Made by a program: the position numbers and the translations under genes. Shown piece after piece: positions 7,849 through 16,492 of a DNA stretch of 64,000 bases (its first letter is position 1; every line of letters starts with the position of its first letter). The notes below the pieces were generated by a model. The model was given only the letters and a program-made list of their open reading frames with translations. It was not told the origin of the DNA and made no database searches. The DNA is from CBDIHP01 sp965279195 (GTDB lineage Bacteria > Planctomycetota > Planctomycetia > Isosphaerales > Isosphaeraceae), in the NCBI GenBank assembly GCA_965279195.1, contig CBDIHP010000047.1, forward strand, positions 1 to 64,000. Direction: 5' to 3'.

Positions 7849-8820
7849 ATGACCAGGGCACCGATCCTCCTGTCCACCCTCGCCACTCTGGGGATCCTCC
7901 AGGCCGCGGCGGCGTTCCAGACGCAATCGCAGACGAATCCGTTCCCGATCACCCCCGTCCCCCCGTCCGTCTCGAAGGACCCGTTCTACCGCAAGCAGAC
8001 CCTCGCCTCGGGCCTGCCGGTGATCGGGTCGGGGAAGGTGTCGGACGCCGGGCTCCGCGAGGCGGCGTACCTGATCGCGAAGATGATCGGCGACCGGCCG
8101 GACATCCGCGACGCCATGCTCAGGAACAAGGTGCGCTGCATCGTCATGGCATACGACGAGCGGACCACCGACATCCCCGAGCACAGCAAGATGACGCCGA
8201 AGGACTTCTGGGACGTCCGCGCCCGGGGCCTGGGCGCCACCAAGCACAACCCGGCGGTGAGCTGCGCCGAGGAGAACCTGCTCGGCTACGAAGGCGACCC
8301 CTACAAGGGCGAGAACATCCTGATCCACGAGTTCGCCCACGCCATCCACGGCCTGGCCCTGGTCGACCTCGACCCGACGTTCGAGAAGCGCCTGGCCGAC
8401 ACCCTCGACTCCGCCATCGCCGCCGGCCTCTGGAAAGGCACCTACGGCGCCAGCAATCCGGCCGAATACTGGGCCGAACTCGTGCAGTGCTGGTTCGACT
8501 GCAACCTCAACCCGCCCGACTTCCAGCACAACGACATCCACACGCGCGAACAATTGAAGAAATACGACCCCAAAGGCGCCGCCCTCGTCGCCGAGGTCTT
8601 CGGCGACCGCCCCTGGCGCTACGTCCTCCCGAAGGACCGCCCCCGATCCGAATCCGCCCACCTCGCCGGCTACGACCCCGCCACCGCCCCGAAGTTCTCC
8701 TGGGGCGCCGCCAAGAAGAAATACGACGAGGTCGTGGCCGAGAAGAAGCGCAAGCGCGAGGAAGAATCCAAACGCAAAGCCCTGAGCAACTCCGAACGCA
8801 AGCCCGGCCAGACGATGTGA
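7849..8820 (+). CDS. Secreted zinc-metallopeptidase-like protein (HExxH)
   Basis: 323 residues from ATG 7849. An upstream frame to 7711 would translate the family A repeat and is rejected. Residues 1-23 (MTRAPILLSTLATLGILQAA) form a signal peptide. The core has HEFAHAIHG (residues 160-168), an HExxH zinc site. A second Glu-containing helix, NPAEYWAELVQCWF, lies about 45 residues later and could provide the third ligand, as in gluzincin/lethal-factor-like folds. The C-terminus is a charged Lys/Glu-rich helix (AAKKKYDEVVAEKKRKREEE). Likely a periplasmic or extracellular protease or protease-like protein. The family was not identified with certainty; the HExxH and signal peptide are seen directly. 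Confidence 0.75.
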   Translation: MTRAPILLSTLATLGILQAAAAFQTQSQTNPFPITPVPPSVSKDPFYRKQTLASGLPVIGSGKVSDAGLREAAYLIAKMIGDRPDIRDAMLRNKVRCIVMAYDERTTDIPEHSKMTPKDFWDVRARGLGATKHNPAVSCAEENLLGYEGDPYKGENILIHEFAHAIHGLALVDLDPTFEKRLADTLDSAIAAGLWKGTYGASNPAEYWAELVQCWFDCNLNPPDFQHNDIHTREQLKKYDPKGAALVAEVFGDRPWRYVLPKDRPRSESAHLAGYDPATAPKFSWGAAKKKYDEVVAEKKRKREEESKRKALSNSERKPGQTM

Positions 8821-8822
8821 CC

Positions 8823-8858
8823 CCTTTGGAGTTCGGAAGCAGAGCTTCTGCTTTCGAC
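8823..8858. repeat. Family B half-element
   Basis: A single arm starting CCTTTGGAGTTCGGAAGC, with hairpin GAAGC-AGA-GCTTC, directly after the metallopeptidase stop. Compared with 6573-6694 the inner stem pairs are changed on both sides (CAGC/GCTG versus AAGC/GCTT). Confidence 0.65.
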
Positions 8859-8879
8859 ATCGTGCGTGACACACTGGGA

Positions 8880-9062
8880 GGCGCTGGGCGAGGGTCTCCA
8901 GACCCCGCCCCAACATCCGCCGCGCCGTACCACAGGACCGGGTCTCCAGACCCGATACGAAAACCCCCGATCGTCGGGCTATGGACTGATGGGTCAGGAG
9001 ACCCGCCCCTGTGGTATCGAATCTCAGGGGAAGGGCGGGGTCTGGAGACCCGCGCCCAGCGC
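8880..9062. repeat. Family C nested inverted repeat
   Basis: The outer arms (GCGCTGGGCGAGGGTCTCCA on the left; the right end reads TCTGGAGACCCGCGCCCAGC) are about 30 bases with near-perfect complementarity. An inner pair (TACCACAGGA and CCTGTGGTA) and further GGTCTCC/GGAGACC boxes give a nested fold. It fills the convergent gap between the metallopeptidase and the small membrane-protein gene. Confidence 0.85.
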
Positions 9063-9068
9063 AGGCCC

Positions 9069-9488
9069 CTACCGAATCGCGTGCCCCAGCAACGGTCCCA
9101 CCGCAGCCAGGACCAACGCAAAGCCCACGATGACGCCAGCCCACACACTCAGCGGAGAATTCCTGGCAGGGGCAAGCGCCGAGCCGAAGAAAATCGGGAC
9201 CTTCAGATCAGGCCGGAAGACGACAGCCAATGTGAGCACGAGTAAGTACACGCCGTGGACGAAGATCGCTTCAAGAAACACCACGTTCGCGATGAGGACA
9301 GCCCCGAAGTTCGAGAAATCACGCTCGGCCATGTGCAGGAGGAAGAAACCGAACGCCAGCAGCCAGCACCCCCACACCGTCCGCACCATCGCCCGCGCCG
9401 CCGCGAACGCGGCCGTCACGACCGCCCCCCACGCTCCGAGACGTTCAGCGCGGGCCTGTTCGTCCCTCCGCAATCGCCAGGGCTTCAT
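9069..9488 (-). CDS. Small membrane protein, function unknown
   Basis: 139 residues from ATG 9488 (MKPWRLRRDEQARAERLGAW). This start overlaps the stop of the upstream gene as ATGA, which argues for translational coupling and against the longer frame to 9518. It has a positively charged N-terminus, then four hydrophobic segments (around AVVTAAFAAA, GCWLLAFGFFLL, NVVFLEAIFVHGVYLLVLTLAVVF and VWAGVIVGFALVLAAVGPLLG). No family was recognised. It is likely an inner-membrane partner of the HEAT-like protein encoded just upstream. Confidence 0.75.
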   Translation of the reverse strand: MKPWRLRRDEQARAERLGAWGAVVTAAFAAARAMVRTVWGCWLLAFGFFLLHMAERDFSNFGAVLIANVVFLEAIFVHGVYLLVLTLAVVFRPDLKVPIFFGSALAPARNSPLSVWAGVIVGFALVLAAVGPLLGHAIR

Positions 9489-10297
9489 GGCTTCGCCCCG
9501 GACTTCTTCGCCCACCACGACCGCACCTGCGCCACGTCGTCCGCATGCGAATCGGGCAGGGTGAACGCCTCGGACGCATTCCAGACGAACGACCCCTTCC
9601 GGGGCGCATCAGGTGAAAGCTGGGTGAGCACGAAAGCGGCGTGCCGCCGGACCCACGGGTCGGGCGAGTCGAGCCCGTTGGCGATCGCCGACCGGATCCC
9701 GGCGTCGTTCAGCTCGCCCATCTCCACCATCAGCCGCGCGGCCTCCCAGCGGGCGTCGAGTTCGAGGCGGCTGTCCTGGAGGATCGCCACGCAGTGCAGC
9801 AGTTCCTCCCGCGTCACGCCCCGCTCGATCAAGGCATTCCGGGCGATCCGACGCTCCTCGGCCACCCCCGACTGGAGCATCGTCCGCAACTCCTCGCGCC
9901 GGACCGCCCGCGCCCGGGTCGACAATTTTTCATAGTAGTCCCGGCTCCAGCCGACTTGGGCGACCGGCGAGACGGCGCCGAGGACGACGGAACAGCCCAG
10001 CACCAGGCCCATCATCGTCGCCAGCGACAGGTCCAGCCGGAGCGGCCGCAGGTCGACGGGGACCTCCTCCGAGTCCTCCTGCGGGTCGATCCAGGGCCAG
10101 AGGCAGACCCGCAGCAGGGAATAGATCGAGCCGACGAAGATCGCCGCGTAGACCACGCGGACGAACATCCCCGACGCCTGGCCCCGCCAGGGGTTCCTCG
10201 GGTGGGCGCTGGCGATCCCGAACACCACCGAGCCCACCGCCGCCAACGCGCAGACGATCGTCGATGCGCGGGCCATCTTGAGCAGCAACACCGGCAT
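9485..10297 (-). CDS. Membrane-anchored HEAT-like repeat protein
   Basis: 270 residues from ATG 10297 (MPVLLLKMARASTIVC). The longer frame to 10687 runs antisense through the divergent oxidoreductase gene and is rejected. The N-terminal half has three hydrophobic segments (about 10-30, 43-63, 88-115). The C-terminal half (about 150-235) is helical with HEAT-like phrases EERRIARNALIERGV, LDARWEAARLMVEMGEL and SPDPWVRRHAAFVLTQL. It ends with ADDVAQVRSWWAKK. HEAT repeats usually bind other proteins; the role is unknown. It forms an ATGA-overlapping pair with the next gene and is divergent from the Gfo/Idh/MocA gene (145 bp gap). Confidence 0.75.
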   Translation of the reverse strand: MPVLLLKMARASTIVCALAAVGSVVFGIASAHPRNPWRGQASGMFVRVVYAAIFVGSIYSLLRVCLWPWIDPQEDSEEVPVDLRPLRLDLSLATMMGLVLGCSVVLGAVSPVAQVGWSRDYYEKLSTRARAVRREELRTMLQSGVAEERRIARNALIERGVTREELLHCVAILQDSRLELDARWEAARLMVEMGELNDAGIRSAIANGLDSPDPWVRRHAAFVLTQLSPDAPRKGSFVWNASEAFTLPDSHADDVAQVRSWWAKKSGAKP

Positions 10298-10442
10298 GGG
10301 GGACCATCCTCGCAACGGGCCTCGTCGCGCCACCCTCGGTCGCCGAAGTGTATCACCTCGACGCGATCCCGGCGATGCGTTACGCTCGACGCCCTCTCCA
10401 ACACATTTCCAACCTTTGCCAGCAATCCCGAGGGCCCCGGCC

Positions 10443-11702
10443 ATGCGTTCGTCCTCGCCCCTCAACCGTCGACAGTTCCTCGCCGCCGGCGCCGCCGCGT
10501 TCGCGGTGCCGACGATCATCCCCGCCTCCGCCTTCGGGGCCAACGAGCGGATCACCACCGGCCACATCGGCGTCGGCAACCAGGGGACGAACAACCTCAA
10601 GGACTTCCTGAAGCTCGTCAACGTCGCCGCCGTCTGCGACGTCGATTCGAGCCGCGTCGCCGCCGCCGCCAAGCTCGTCGACTCCAAGCAATCCAGATCC
10701 GCCTGCGCGACCTACGGCGACTACCGGAAGCTGCTCGACCGCAAGGACATCGACGCCGTCGTCGTCACCACGCCCGACCACTGGCACGCGCTCAACACCA
10801 TCCACGCCTGCCAGGCCGGCAAGGACGTCTACTGCGAGAAGCCGCTGTCCCTGGCCATCAAGGAAGGCCGGGCGATGGTCGACGCCGCCCGCAAGCACGA
10901 GCGGGTCGTGCAGACGGGCTCGCAGCAGCGGTCGTCGCCCGAGTTCCGCAGGGCCTGCGAACTCGTCCGCTCCGGCAAGATCGGCAAGGTCCACACCGTG
11001 CTCGTCGGGCTCCCCGGCAGCAACTTCGAAGGCCCGCCCGTCCCCGACGCCAGGCCGCCGGTCGAGCTCGATTACCCCTTCTGGCTCGGGCCCGCCCCCG
11101 ACCGGCCCTACAACGTGAACCGGGTCCACTACAAGTTCCGGTTCTTCTGGGACTACTCCGGCGGCCAGATGACGAACTTCGGCGCCCACCACCTGGACAT
11201 CGCCCAGTGGGGACTCGGCACCGACGACACCGGCCCCGTCTCCACCGAGGGCACCGGCACCTTCCACCCGGAAAAGTGGTATGAAGTGACCATGACCTGC
11301 CGCGTCACGCATACCTATGCGAACGGCGTGAAGATCATCGTCGGCCAGTTGCAGAAGGACATCCCCGGCGGCGCGACGTTCATCGGGTCGGAGGGCAAGC
11401 TCCACGTCGACCGCAAGAAGCTCACCGCCAACCCCGCCGAGATCCTCAAGGCCGAGCCCGACGTCCACCTGGAGGTGAGCGCCAACCACCACCAGAACTT
11501 CCTCGACTGCATCAAGACCCGCAAGAAGCCCATCTGCGACGTCGAGATCGGACACAGAAGCGCCACCGTCTGCCACCTCGGCAACCTCGCCATCCGCCTC
11601 GGCCGCAAGATCCAGTGGGATCCGTCGAAGGAGACCATCCTCAACGACACCGAGGCCGCCGCGATGCTCTCCCGCCCCTACCGCGCCCCCTGGAACGCCT
11701 AG
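10443..11702 (+). CDS. Tat-exported Gfo/Idh/MocA family oxidoreductase
   Basis: 419 residues. The N-terminus has a twin-arginine signal (NRRQFLAAGAAAFAVP). A Rossmann domain follows, with GHIGVGNQGTN (about 40-50), CDVDSSR, TTPDHWHA and the family hallmark CEKPLS with catalytic-region Lys133. The C-terminal domain carries the conserved FWDYSGGQMTNFGAHHLDIAQWGLG. Members are NAD(P)-dependent dehydrogenases or glycosidases acting on sugars, and planctomycetes encode many exported copies. The ATG at 10443 matches the signal peptide; the frame extends upstream to 10278 without a better start. It ends next to a family A repeat and is convergent with the sialidase-like operon. Substrate unknown. 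Confidence 0.92.
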   Translation: MRSSSPLNRRQFLAAGAAAFAVPTIIPASAFGANERITTGHIGVGNQGTNNLKDFLKLVNVAAVCDVDSSRVAAAAKLVDSKQSRSACATYGDYRKLLDRKDIDAVVVTTPDHWHALNTIHACQAGKDVYCEKPLSLAIKEGRAMVDAARKHERVVQTGSQQRSSPEFRRACELVRSGKIGKVHTVLVGLPGSNFEGPPVPDARPPVELDYPFWLGPAPDRPYNVNRVHYKFRFFWDYSGGQMTNFGAHHLDIAQWGLGTDDTGPVSTEGTGTFHPEKWYEVTMTCRVTHTYANGVKIIVGQLQKDIPGGATFIGSEGKLHVDRKKLTANPAEILKAEPDVHLEVSANHHQNFLDCIKTRKKPICDVEIGHRSATVCHLGNLAIRLGRKIQWDPSKETILNDTEAAAMLSRPYRAPWNA

Positions 11703-11703
11703 T

Positions 11704-11819
11704 CGGGTGCGGAGGCCGCGTCCTTGCGGCCTCCGCACCGAATTCGGGTCGGATCGGTCGAACTCGTCCGTCGGTGCGGAGCCTCGCGTCCCGTTGGTCC
11801 GCGAGGCACCACACCCTAC
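11704..11819. repeat. Family A inverted repeat, copy 2
   Basis: The left half begins CGGGTGCGGAGGCCGCG. The right half contains hairpin GCCTCGCG-n11-CGCGAGGC and ends CACCACACCCTAC. It fills the convergent gap between two genes and its right end supplies the TAG stop (11816-11818) of the sialidase-like gene. About 42 of 47 bases match the half at 22138-22184 in the same orientation. Confidence 0.88.
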
Positions 11820-14134
11820 CGGAACTCAAATGCGAACACATCTGCATCCTTGACCTGCAACTTCAACCGCAGCGCCCCCGTCGGCACCGTTCCGCCCTTC
11901 CACGACACCTTCGCCGCGACGTCATCCCCCGCGAACGGCGTGCAATCCGCCAGCGCGAACCCCGGCAGCGGCGTGCCGTCGACATCCTGCAACTCCGCCC
12001 GCACCTCGCCCCCCGTCGCGCGAGCGTTGAGGAACAGCGACGCCCCGCCGACCGTCATCGGCAAGGTCACCGCCTCGCCGCCGTCGGCGCCGGCATGCAG
12101 GGCGACGAATCCGTCGAGCCGATACACGAACCGCCGCACGCGACTCGCCGGGCCGGTGTAATACGCCTCGGTCGCATAAACGGACAACTCTTTCTCCGAG
12201 CCGGGCAACGGCAGCAGGCCGTTGACCATGTAATTCGAACGGTTGCCGTCCCGATCCTGCGGCGCGGTGCGGGGCACGACCGCCTCGCCGTATCGCGTGA
12301 ATCTCAACCCATCCCGGCTCGCCATGAACGCCGGCTCGACGTGCTCCCCCTCGGGCAGGAACCGCGTGGGGAACCCGATCAGGACGTGCGGGGCCCGGAA
12401 ATACGGTCGCACAGCATTGGTGTAGAGATGCTGGAGCATCATCCCCGGATATTCGAGATAGACCGGCTTCGTCCAGTGGAGGAAGTCGGTCGACCGCTCC
12501 GTCATGATGTCGCGCACCGGGCGGAACATCCGGTGATAGGCCCGGTAGAACCCGGCGTTCGCGTCGTAAAACGCCAGGTTCTGCGAGTCGAACGCCCCCT
12601 CGGTGATGACGGGTTTGTCCGCCATCCTGCTCCAGCGGATCCCATCGGCCGATTTGTACGCGATCAGACCGCCGCGATCCCCCGCGAGCGCCTTGTACTT
12701 TGCGTCGGACGGGCAGGCCGGGTTGTCGTCGAGGAACGGCGTGAAATTATGAGAACCGGGGCCGTCCCAGACGATGTTGTTCGCCTTCGAACCGTCGAAC
12801 TCGAACAGGCCCAGATCGGGACGCGTCCAGCGGATGCCGTCGGTGCTCTCGGCGTAGCAGGTCACCTCGCGATGCGTGGCCTTCTTCGTGTGCTCGTTGA
12901 AGTGCGAACCCCTGTAGTACATCCGGAAGCGGTCGCCGTCGCGGAAGACCGTGAAATAGGCGCTCGTGTTCCCTTCCCACGGCTTCTCGGCCCTGAAGAC
13001 CATCTCCCTCGGCTCGGGCCGCTGGACCGCCAGCGCGGCCGAGCCGCCCAGGTGGTCGATCAGCCCGGGCTCGAAGAACGGTTCCAGACGCGTGCCGACC
13101 TTCATGGGTTCGAGCGGCACCTTGATCTTCGCCAGATAGATCGACGTCTTCTTTCCTTCATGCGTCGAGTAGTAGCTCATCCAGACCAGGCCGTCGTGGT
13201 AGACCAGGCCCGGATAGCTCGTGTCGCCCGCGCTGGGGAGCGTGAGTTCGGGCGTGTAACCCGTCCGCGTCATCATCCCGACGGCCGTCTTCGCCGCCTT
13301 CGACCCCTTCGTGTGCAGCCGACTGGCCGCGACGAAATGGCCGTCGGGCAGCTCGATGAAGTTCGGGCCGCCGAGCCGGTCCCGCTTCGGCGACCATTTC
13401 CATTCCGTGTACGGCGCCTTGCTGGTGCCGATCCAGCCAAGCTGGTCCCCCGACTCGCGCCGGACCATCGCGATCGCCTCGCCGTCGGGCCGGAACCGGA
13501 TCGTGCTCTCGTTCGGATGCCCGGGAACATCCAGGACCGTAACGAGCGAATACTTGATACCGTCTTCACTCGAAAAGAGTTTGAGCGACCACTCGGCCTT
13601 CGCCTTCTCCTCGGGCGTGCTGGTCTTCGGCGGGTTGTAGGAGATCCCATACGCCTTGCCGCCGTGCCAGGTCACCCGCCAGAGCCACTCGCCCTCGGAC
13701 AGCACCTGGACCGGCTTCGTCCACTCATGCCCATCTTTCGAAAAGAGCACGCGAGGCCGGCGTCCCTTGAGCACCTTCGTGCCGCCGTAGACCGATCCCC
13801 CCGCGACGATCATCAGCCGGTTGTCGGGCGTGACGGAGAATTTCGGGTCGCGGAGGTCGATCCCCTCCTCCGAAATCAACGCGGCCGACTTCCACGTTTT
13901 CCCATCCGTCGATTCGATGACCCGGATCTTGCCATCCCCGCCGACGTGCGCCTCGGATTCCCGGAACGTGCACCACCAGCGGCCGTCCCATCGCACCAGA
14001 TCCGTGAAGGCGTTGTGCGCGCCGGCATCCCAGATCTTCTCGACCGAGACCAGCTTCAGGCCATCGGCCGATGCCGGGGAGGATGGAGAGAGCAGGGCGG
14101 CCGCGAAGGCGAGCGGAAGCCAGGGATGTCGCAT
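11816..14134 (-). CDS. Secreted two-part sialidase / glycosidase-like beta-propeller protein
   Basis: 772 residues from ATG 14134 (MRHPWLPLAFAAALLSPSSP, a signal peptide). The open frame continues antisense through the symporter gene to 15292, but that part is a shadow. The first ~340 residues look like a sialidase-type propeller: ESTDGKTWKSAAL, FSKDGHEWTKPVQ and SSEDGIKYSLV resemble degenerate Asp-boxes, with FTDLVRWDGRWWCTFRE at the start. Residues ~350-700 look like a second, GH32/GH43-like propeller (YFTVFRDGDRFRMYYRG, ESTDGIRWTRPDLGLFEFDG, KSADGIRWSRM). It ends in a small beta domain. Likely an extracytoplasmic glycan-processing enzyme. It is the last gene of the minus-strand operon, 38 bp after the symporter. 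Specific activity unknown. Confidence 0.75.
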   Translation of the reverse strand: MRHPWLPLAFAAALLSPSSPASADGLKLVSVEKIWDAGAHNAFTDLVRWDGRWWCTFRESEAHVGGDGKIRVIESTDGKTWKSAALISEEGIDLRDPKFSVTPDNRLMIVAGGSVYGGTKVLKGRRPRVLFSKDGHEWTKPVQVLSEGEWLWRVTWHGGKAYGISYNPPKTSTPEEKAKAEWSLKLFSSEDGIKYSLVTVLDVPGHPNESTIRFRPDGEAIAMVRRESGDQLGWIGTSKAPYTEWKWSPKRDRLGGPNFIELPDGHFVAASRLHTKGSKAAKTAVGMMTRTGYTPELTLPSAGDTSYPGLVYHDGLVWMSYYSTHEGKKTSIYLAKIKVPLEPMKVGTRLEPFFEPGLIDHLGGSAALAVQRPEPREMVFRAEKPWEGNTSAYFTVFRDGDRFRMYYRGSHFNEHTKKATHREVTCYAESTDGIRWTRPDLGLFEFDGSKANNIVWDGPGSHNFTPFLDDNPACPSDAKYKALAGDRGGLIAYKSADGIRWSRMADKPVITEGAFDSQNLAFYDANAGFYRAYHRMFRPVRDIMTERSTDFLHWTKPVYLEYPGMMLQHLYTNAVRPYFRAPHVLIGFPTRFLPEGEHVEPAFMASRDGLRFTRYGEAVVPRTAPQDRDGNRSNYMVNGLLPLPGSEKELSVYATEAYYTGPASRVRRFVYRLDGFVALHAGADGGEAVTLPMTVGGASLFLNARATGGEVRAELQDVDGTPLPGFALADCTPFAGDDVAAKVSWKGGTVPTGALRLKLQVKDADVFAFEFR

Positions 14135-14172
14135 CGGAGAGTCTCCCGGATACTGGAGAGAAATGCACGTGT

Positions 14173-15687
14173 TTATGTTGTCTCGTCGGGCGCATCCTGC
14201 GGCGGGGCCGAGCCCCACGTCAGCCCCTGGGTCTGCTCGGGGCCGGGCGGCGGTTCGAGGAGGCTGAGGAGCGTCCCCGCGAGCATGGTGACCAGGCAGC
14301 CGATCATCGCGTACCAGAGGAACGAGACCTTCGTGGCGAAGCAGATCGGCACCAGCACGGCCACGCCCGCGAGCCAGCCGAGCAGGGCCCCGCGCGAGGT
14401 CGCGCGTTTCACGAGGATCCCCAGCAGGAACAGCCCGAGCAGCGGGCCGCCCACCAGCCCGATGACCGAGTTGCTCACCTCCAGCAAGGGCCCGAGGAAC
14501 TGCACGAGGAAGGCGAACACGATCACGATCGTCCCATACCCGATGGTCAATCGACGCGCCAGCCTGAGTTGATGCTGCTCCGACAGGTCGGCCTTCGGCC
14601 AGAGTCGCTGGTAGAAATCCACCAGCGTCGATGACGTCAACGAGTTGATCCCGGCCGAGATCGTCGACATGCTGGCCGCGTAGATCGCCGCGATGAACAG
14701 GCCCGGGAATCCCGACGGCAGCTCGCTCACGACGAAGTAGGGGAGGATCTGGTCCGCCTTCTTGATGTGCCCGGCGGCCAGCGGGTCGCCGTGGACCTGG
14801 TAGAACGCATAAAGGATCACGCCCGTCCCGTAGAACACCGCCGTGACGGGCAGGACAAGCCAGAGCTTGAGCCACAGCCCGCGCTGGGCCTCCTTGAGGG
14901 ACTTCGCCGTCAGATAACGCTGGACCGACACCTGATCCGTGGCCATCTGAACAAGGTTCATGAACGCCGATCCGATCAGCAGCCCCCAGAGCGTCGCGCG
15001 GACGGTCGGGTCGAGGCTCATGCTGACGTCGAGCTTGCCCCCTTCGCTGGCGATCCTCGCGACCTCGGTGATGCCCCCCGGCACGCGCAGGATGGCCGTG
15101 ATGGCGATGAGGAGCTGGCCGCCGAAGAGGACGATCAGTTGCATGATGTCGGTCCAGATGACCGCCTTCATGCCGCCGATCGTCGTGTAGAACGTGGTGA
15201 GCACGCCCGTGACCACGATCGTGAACCAGAGCGGCAGCCCCGTCGCCTGCTCCAGCGCCAGGGCGGGGGCATAGGTCGCCAGGGCCAGCCACAGCACCAC
15301 GCGGAGGATGAACGATGCCGATGCGATGATGCGGATCTGGACCGAGAAACGCTCTTCCAGATACTCATACGCGGTGAAGAACCGCTTTTGATAGAAGAAT
15401 GGCAGGATCAGCAGCGTCGTCAGCGGCGTGGCGACGAAGAAGCCCAGGTTCACGAGGAAGAATGCGAAACCGTTCGTGAAGCCTTCGCTGGGCGCGGCGA
15501 GGAAGCTGATGCCCGAGAACAGGGCGGCCAGGATCGTCATGGCGATGACGACCCGGCCCATGCTGCGTCCGGCCAGGAAGTATTCGTCGAGATTACGCTG
15601 ATCGCGAACGAACACCAGGCCGATCGAGACCGACATGAGCAGATAAACGACGAACACACCGATATCGAGCCAGGTGAAGTGGGCCAT
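14173..15687 (-). CDS. Sodium:solute symporter (SSS family)
   Basis: 504 residues with about 13 hydrophobic segments and SSS hallmarks: an N-terminal helix LDIGVFVVYLLMSVSIGL, then NLDEYFLAGRSMG and the early-helix FSGISFLAAPSEGF. The middle has TTFYTTIGGMKAVIWTDIMQ, the typical 'GG-x-x-A-V-x-W-T-D-x-x-Q' signature. The family imports sugars, sialic acid, amino acids or organic acids with Na+. Encoded between an SDR dehydrogenase and a sialidase-like enzyme, it is the probable importer for the sugar or sugar acid that this operon handles. ATG 15687 has a GAGG ribosome-binding site. The cytoplasmic C-terminus is short and Pro-rich. Confidence 0.93.
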   Translation of the reverse strand: MAHFTWLDIGVFVVYLLMSVSIGLVFVRDQRNLDEYFLAGRSMGRVVIAMTILAALFSGISFLAAPSEGFTNGFAFFLVNLGFFVATPLTTLLILPFFYQKRFFTAYEYLEERFSVQIRIIASASFILRVVLWLALATYAPALALEQATGLPLWFTIVVTGVLTTFYTTIGGMKAVIWTDIMQLIVLFGGQLLIAITAILRVPGGITEVARIASEGGKLDVSMSLDPTVRATLWGLLIGSAFMNLVQMATDQVSVQRYLTAKSLKEAQRGLWLKLWLVLPVTAVFYGTGVILYAFYQVHGDPLAAGHIKKADQILPYFVVSELPSGFPGLFIAAIYAASMSTISAGINSLTSSTLVDFYQRLWPKADLSEQHQLRLARRLTIGYGTIVIVFAFLVQFLGPLLEVSNSVIGLVGGPLLGLFLLGILVKRATSRGALLGWLAGVAVLVPICFATKVSFLWYAMIGCLVTMLAGTLLSLLEPPPGPEQTQGLTWGSAPPQDAPDETT

Positions 15688-15711
15688 CCGCGCCTCGCTT
15701 TCTCGTCGGCG

Positions 15712-16476
15712 TCACTCGCGGGCGTCGCGGAGCGCCAGGCCGCCGTCGACGAGCAAGGTGGTCCCGGTCACGTAATCCGCCGCGTCGCTCGCCAGGAACA
15801 CGGCCGCCTTGCCGATGTCCTCGGGCTTTCCGAGCCTCCCCCATGGGAGCGAGGGCCCGGCTTGATTGAGGGCGGCCGTCCCGAATGTCTCGTGCTCGCC
15901 CGGGGTATCGATCCAGCCGGGTTCAATCACGTTGACGTTGATCTTGTGCGGCATCAGCTCGACGGCGACCGTCGCCGCGAGGAAGTTCAGGCCCGCCTTG
16001 CCCGCATTGTAGGCGACGCTCCGGGCGTAGGGGATCCTGGCGTGGATGCTCGAAATGAAGACGATCTTGCCGCCCCCGCCCCGGGCCACCATGTGACGCG
16101 CGACGTGCTGGCTCATGGCGAAGCCGCCGAACAGCGTGCCTTCGAGCACCTTCTGGAACATCTCCGGCGGATACTCCAGGAAATCCGCCCGGCGCGAGTA
16201 CGCGGGGTTGCTCACCAGGATGTCGATGCGTCCGAGGACCTCGACGGCCTTCGCGACGATCCGCCCGCAGGTCGCGTGATCGAAGGCGTTGCCCTCGATC
16301 AGCTCCGAGCGTCGCCCCAGCGCGCGGATCTCCTCGACCGTCGCCAGGGCCGCGTCGGTGGGTTCGCGATCGTTGATCACGACATCCGCGCCCGCCCTCG
16401 CGAGTTCGAGGGCACAGCCCTTGCCGATCCCCCGGGCCGCGCCCGTCACGAGCGCCGTCTTCCCTGCGAGTTGCAC
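15712..16476 (-). CDS. Short-chain dehydrogenase/reductase (SDR)
   Basis: 254 residues. I place the start at GTG 16476 (MQLAGKTALVTG) because GGAGGA lies 9 bases before it. The GTG at 16485 directly abuts that site. Cofactor motif TGAARGIG is near residue 10, the NNAG-equivalent is SNPA, the catalytic Ser is in FISSIHA and the YxxxK pair is YNAGK. The C-terminal LLVDGG is typical of classical SDRs. Likely a cytoplasmic NAD(P)-dependent dehydrogenase on a sugar or sugar acid. It lies 16 bp after the second SDR gene and 24 bp before the symporter. Confidence 0.92.
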   Translation of the reverse strand: MQLAGKTALVTGAARGIGKGCALELARAGADVVINDREPTDAALATVEEIRALGRRSELIEGNAFDHATCGRIVAKAVEVLGRIDILVSNPAYSRRADFLEYPPEMFQKVLEGTLFGGFAMSQHVARHMVARGGGGKIVFISSIHARIPYARSVAYNAGKAGLNFLAATVAVELMPHKINVNVIEPGWIDTPGEHETFGTAALNQAGPSLPWGRLGKPEDIGKAAVFLASDAADYVTGTTLLVDGGLALRDARE

Positions 16477-16492
16477 GTCCCACACTCCTCCG

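Noticed and set aside
8880..9062. CRISPR array or transposon ends
   Set aside because: The repeated GGTCTCC boxes are arranged as nested inverted repeats, not as direct repeats with unique spacers, and no transposase gene or target-site duplication is seen nearby.
11615..14572. A 985-codon plus-strand open frame
   Set aside because: It lies antisense to well-supported sialidase and symporter genes; high GC content keeps antisense frames open. No family-like segments.
11816..15292. A 1158-codon minus-strand open frame extending past the sialidase-like gene
   Set aside because: The part beyond 14134 is antisense or out-of-frame to the symporter gene, is Arg/His/Pro-rich and lacks protein-like character. 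The signal peptide at 14134 marks the true start.
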